Part shown: positions 51,729-52,122 of the stretch, piece after piece | Position numbering within the stretch: the stretch's first letter is position 1 | Layout: the number at the start of each line of letters is the position of its first letter | Assembly: GCA_037388825.1 (NCBI GenBank) | Contig: JARRJV010000008.1 | Location: 1 to 52,122 of the forward strand | Direction of reading: 5' to 3' | Origin: Acidiferrobacteraceae bacterium | GTDB taxonomy: Bacteria > Pseudomonadota > Gammaproteobacteria > Acidiferrobacterales > JAJDNE01 | DNA: 52,122 nt | Translations under genes and position numbers: made by a program | Notes under the pieces: generated by a model | Told to the model about the DNA's origin: nothing | Seen by the model: only the letters and a program-made list of their open reading frames with translations | Database searches by the model: none

Positions 51729-52122
51729 ATGTCGACTCCCTTGTCTGCTGCTTCCGTCCTGTTACTGCTGTTATCGGTCTTCGCCGGAGCGCCCGCGCGG
51801 GCGGTGGAGCCAGCACCGGCGAAGGCACCGGACGCCGGGACCGCCCCGGCCCCCGCCCCCGCCAATGACGAACTGCTTGCCCGCGTTCACGGGTTGATCA
51901 CGGCCGGAGCGCGTGGGCTGGCGGTGCACATCATCGATGAACACCAGTCCCCGAACACTCCGGTCGAGAAGTGGATGCAGTGGGAACGCCTGCGGGTCAA
52001 GGCCTACCAGGCATCGGGCGACTGGAAGGCGCTGGTGCAACGGGCCGATCGCCTGATCCCGGATCTGCCGCCGGAGTTCGTGAACTGGATTACCACCGAG
52101 GCCGCCCGGGCGGAGCTTTCCA
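51729..52122 (+). CDS. N-terminal part of a secreted protein of unknown function
   Basis: The frame is open to the right edge with 131 codons visible. A signal peptide (about 1-25, ending APARA) is followed by a Pro/Ala-rich linker and helical segments (LLARVHGLITAGARGLAVHII, WMQWERLRVKAYQASGDWKALVQRADRL) that look like TPR-type or other helical repeats. It has its own transcription unit after the rplS terminator. The end of the protein is outside the window, so function stays open. Confidence 0.7.
   Translation, partial: MSTPLSAASVLLLLLSVFAGAPARAVEPAPAKAPDAGTAPAPAPANDELLARVHGLITAGARGLAVHIIDEHQSPNTPVEKWMQWERLRVKAYQASGDWKALVQRADRLIPDLPPEFVNWITTEAARAELS

Noticed and set aside
1-52122. tRNA, rRNA, CRISPR arrays, insertion sequences or prophage genes
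   Set aside because: Looked for on both strands by eye; no cloverleaf, repeat-spacer pattern, transposase motif or phage structural gene was found. A tRNA or covariance-model scan would be decisive.

Overview
The window is 52 kb of GC-rich (about 60% by eye), densely packed bacterial chromosome. Gene content and order fit a Gammaproteobacterium: dapA next to bamC, a single-chain 1,300-residue PurL, HtpG, an MlaA lipoprotein, and an rpsP-rimM-rplS ribosomal cluster. A DsrS-like protein beside a MoxR ATPase and a VWA protein resembles sulfur-oxidising lineages such as Chromatiales, but this is only a hint. I saw no insertion sequence, prophage, CRISPR array, tRNA or rRNA. Gaps between genes are short; none exceeds 300 bases.

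Layout. 1-10.2 kb: the tail of an amino-acid permease, then small stress, regulatory and detoxification genes. These include a TetR regulator with a striking operator/promoter palindrome, a LysR regulator, cupins, a MerB-like lyase with its catalytic residues intact, a GFA protein, a glutathione transferase and three medium-chain dehydrogenases. 10.4-12.5 kb: a membrane diguanylate cyclase, a bidirectional terminator and an unknown secreted protein. 12.7-18.4 kb: the most interesting block. An ABC exporter pair faces a tightly coupled operon coding for a DarA-like flavodoxin-fold protein, a DarB-like ketosynthase III, an unknown 132-residue protein and a BtrH-like protein with a Cys-His-Asp set. 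This looks like a small lipid or natural-product system. 18.5-22.3 kb: a DedA protein, then a GalT-family, PQQ sugar dehydrogenase and FkbM methyltransferase operon.

22.4-30 kb: housekeeping run dapA-bamC-MBL hydrolase-purL, then a DsbA-like lipoprotein. 30-35 kb: LemA with an M48 peptidase, and a membrane-protein group (DUF962, methyltransferase-like, NnrU). 35-37.6 kb: a lytic transglycosylase and a ClC chloride transporter. 37.6-43.6 kb: htpG with a near-consensus heat-shock promoter, then MoxR, VWA/metallopeptidase, DsrS-like and an unknown protein. 43.8-47.3 kb: a GCS2 glutamate-cysteine ligase family protein with an M14/aspartoacylase partner and two small unknowns.

47.3-48.9 kb holds a PP2C phosphatase/protein kinase fusion split into two reading frames by an exact 58-bp tandem duplication. 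Both halves have also lost key catalytic residues. 49-52 kb: mlaA, an unknown secreted protein, then rpsP-rimM-rplS. trmD, normally between rimM and rplS, is absent. The window ends inside a secreted protein. Gene starts were chosen from ribosome binding sites and family alignment recalled from memory; no database search was possible.
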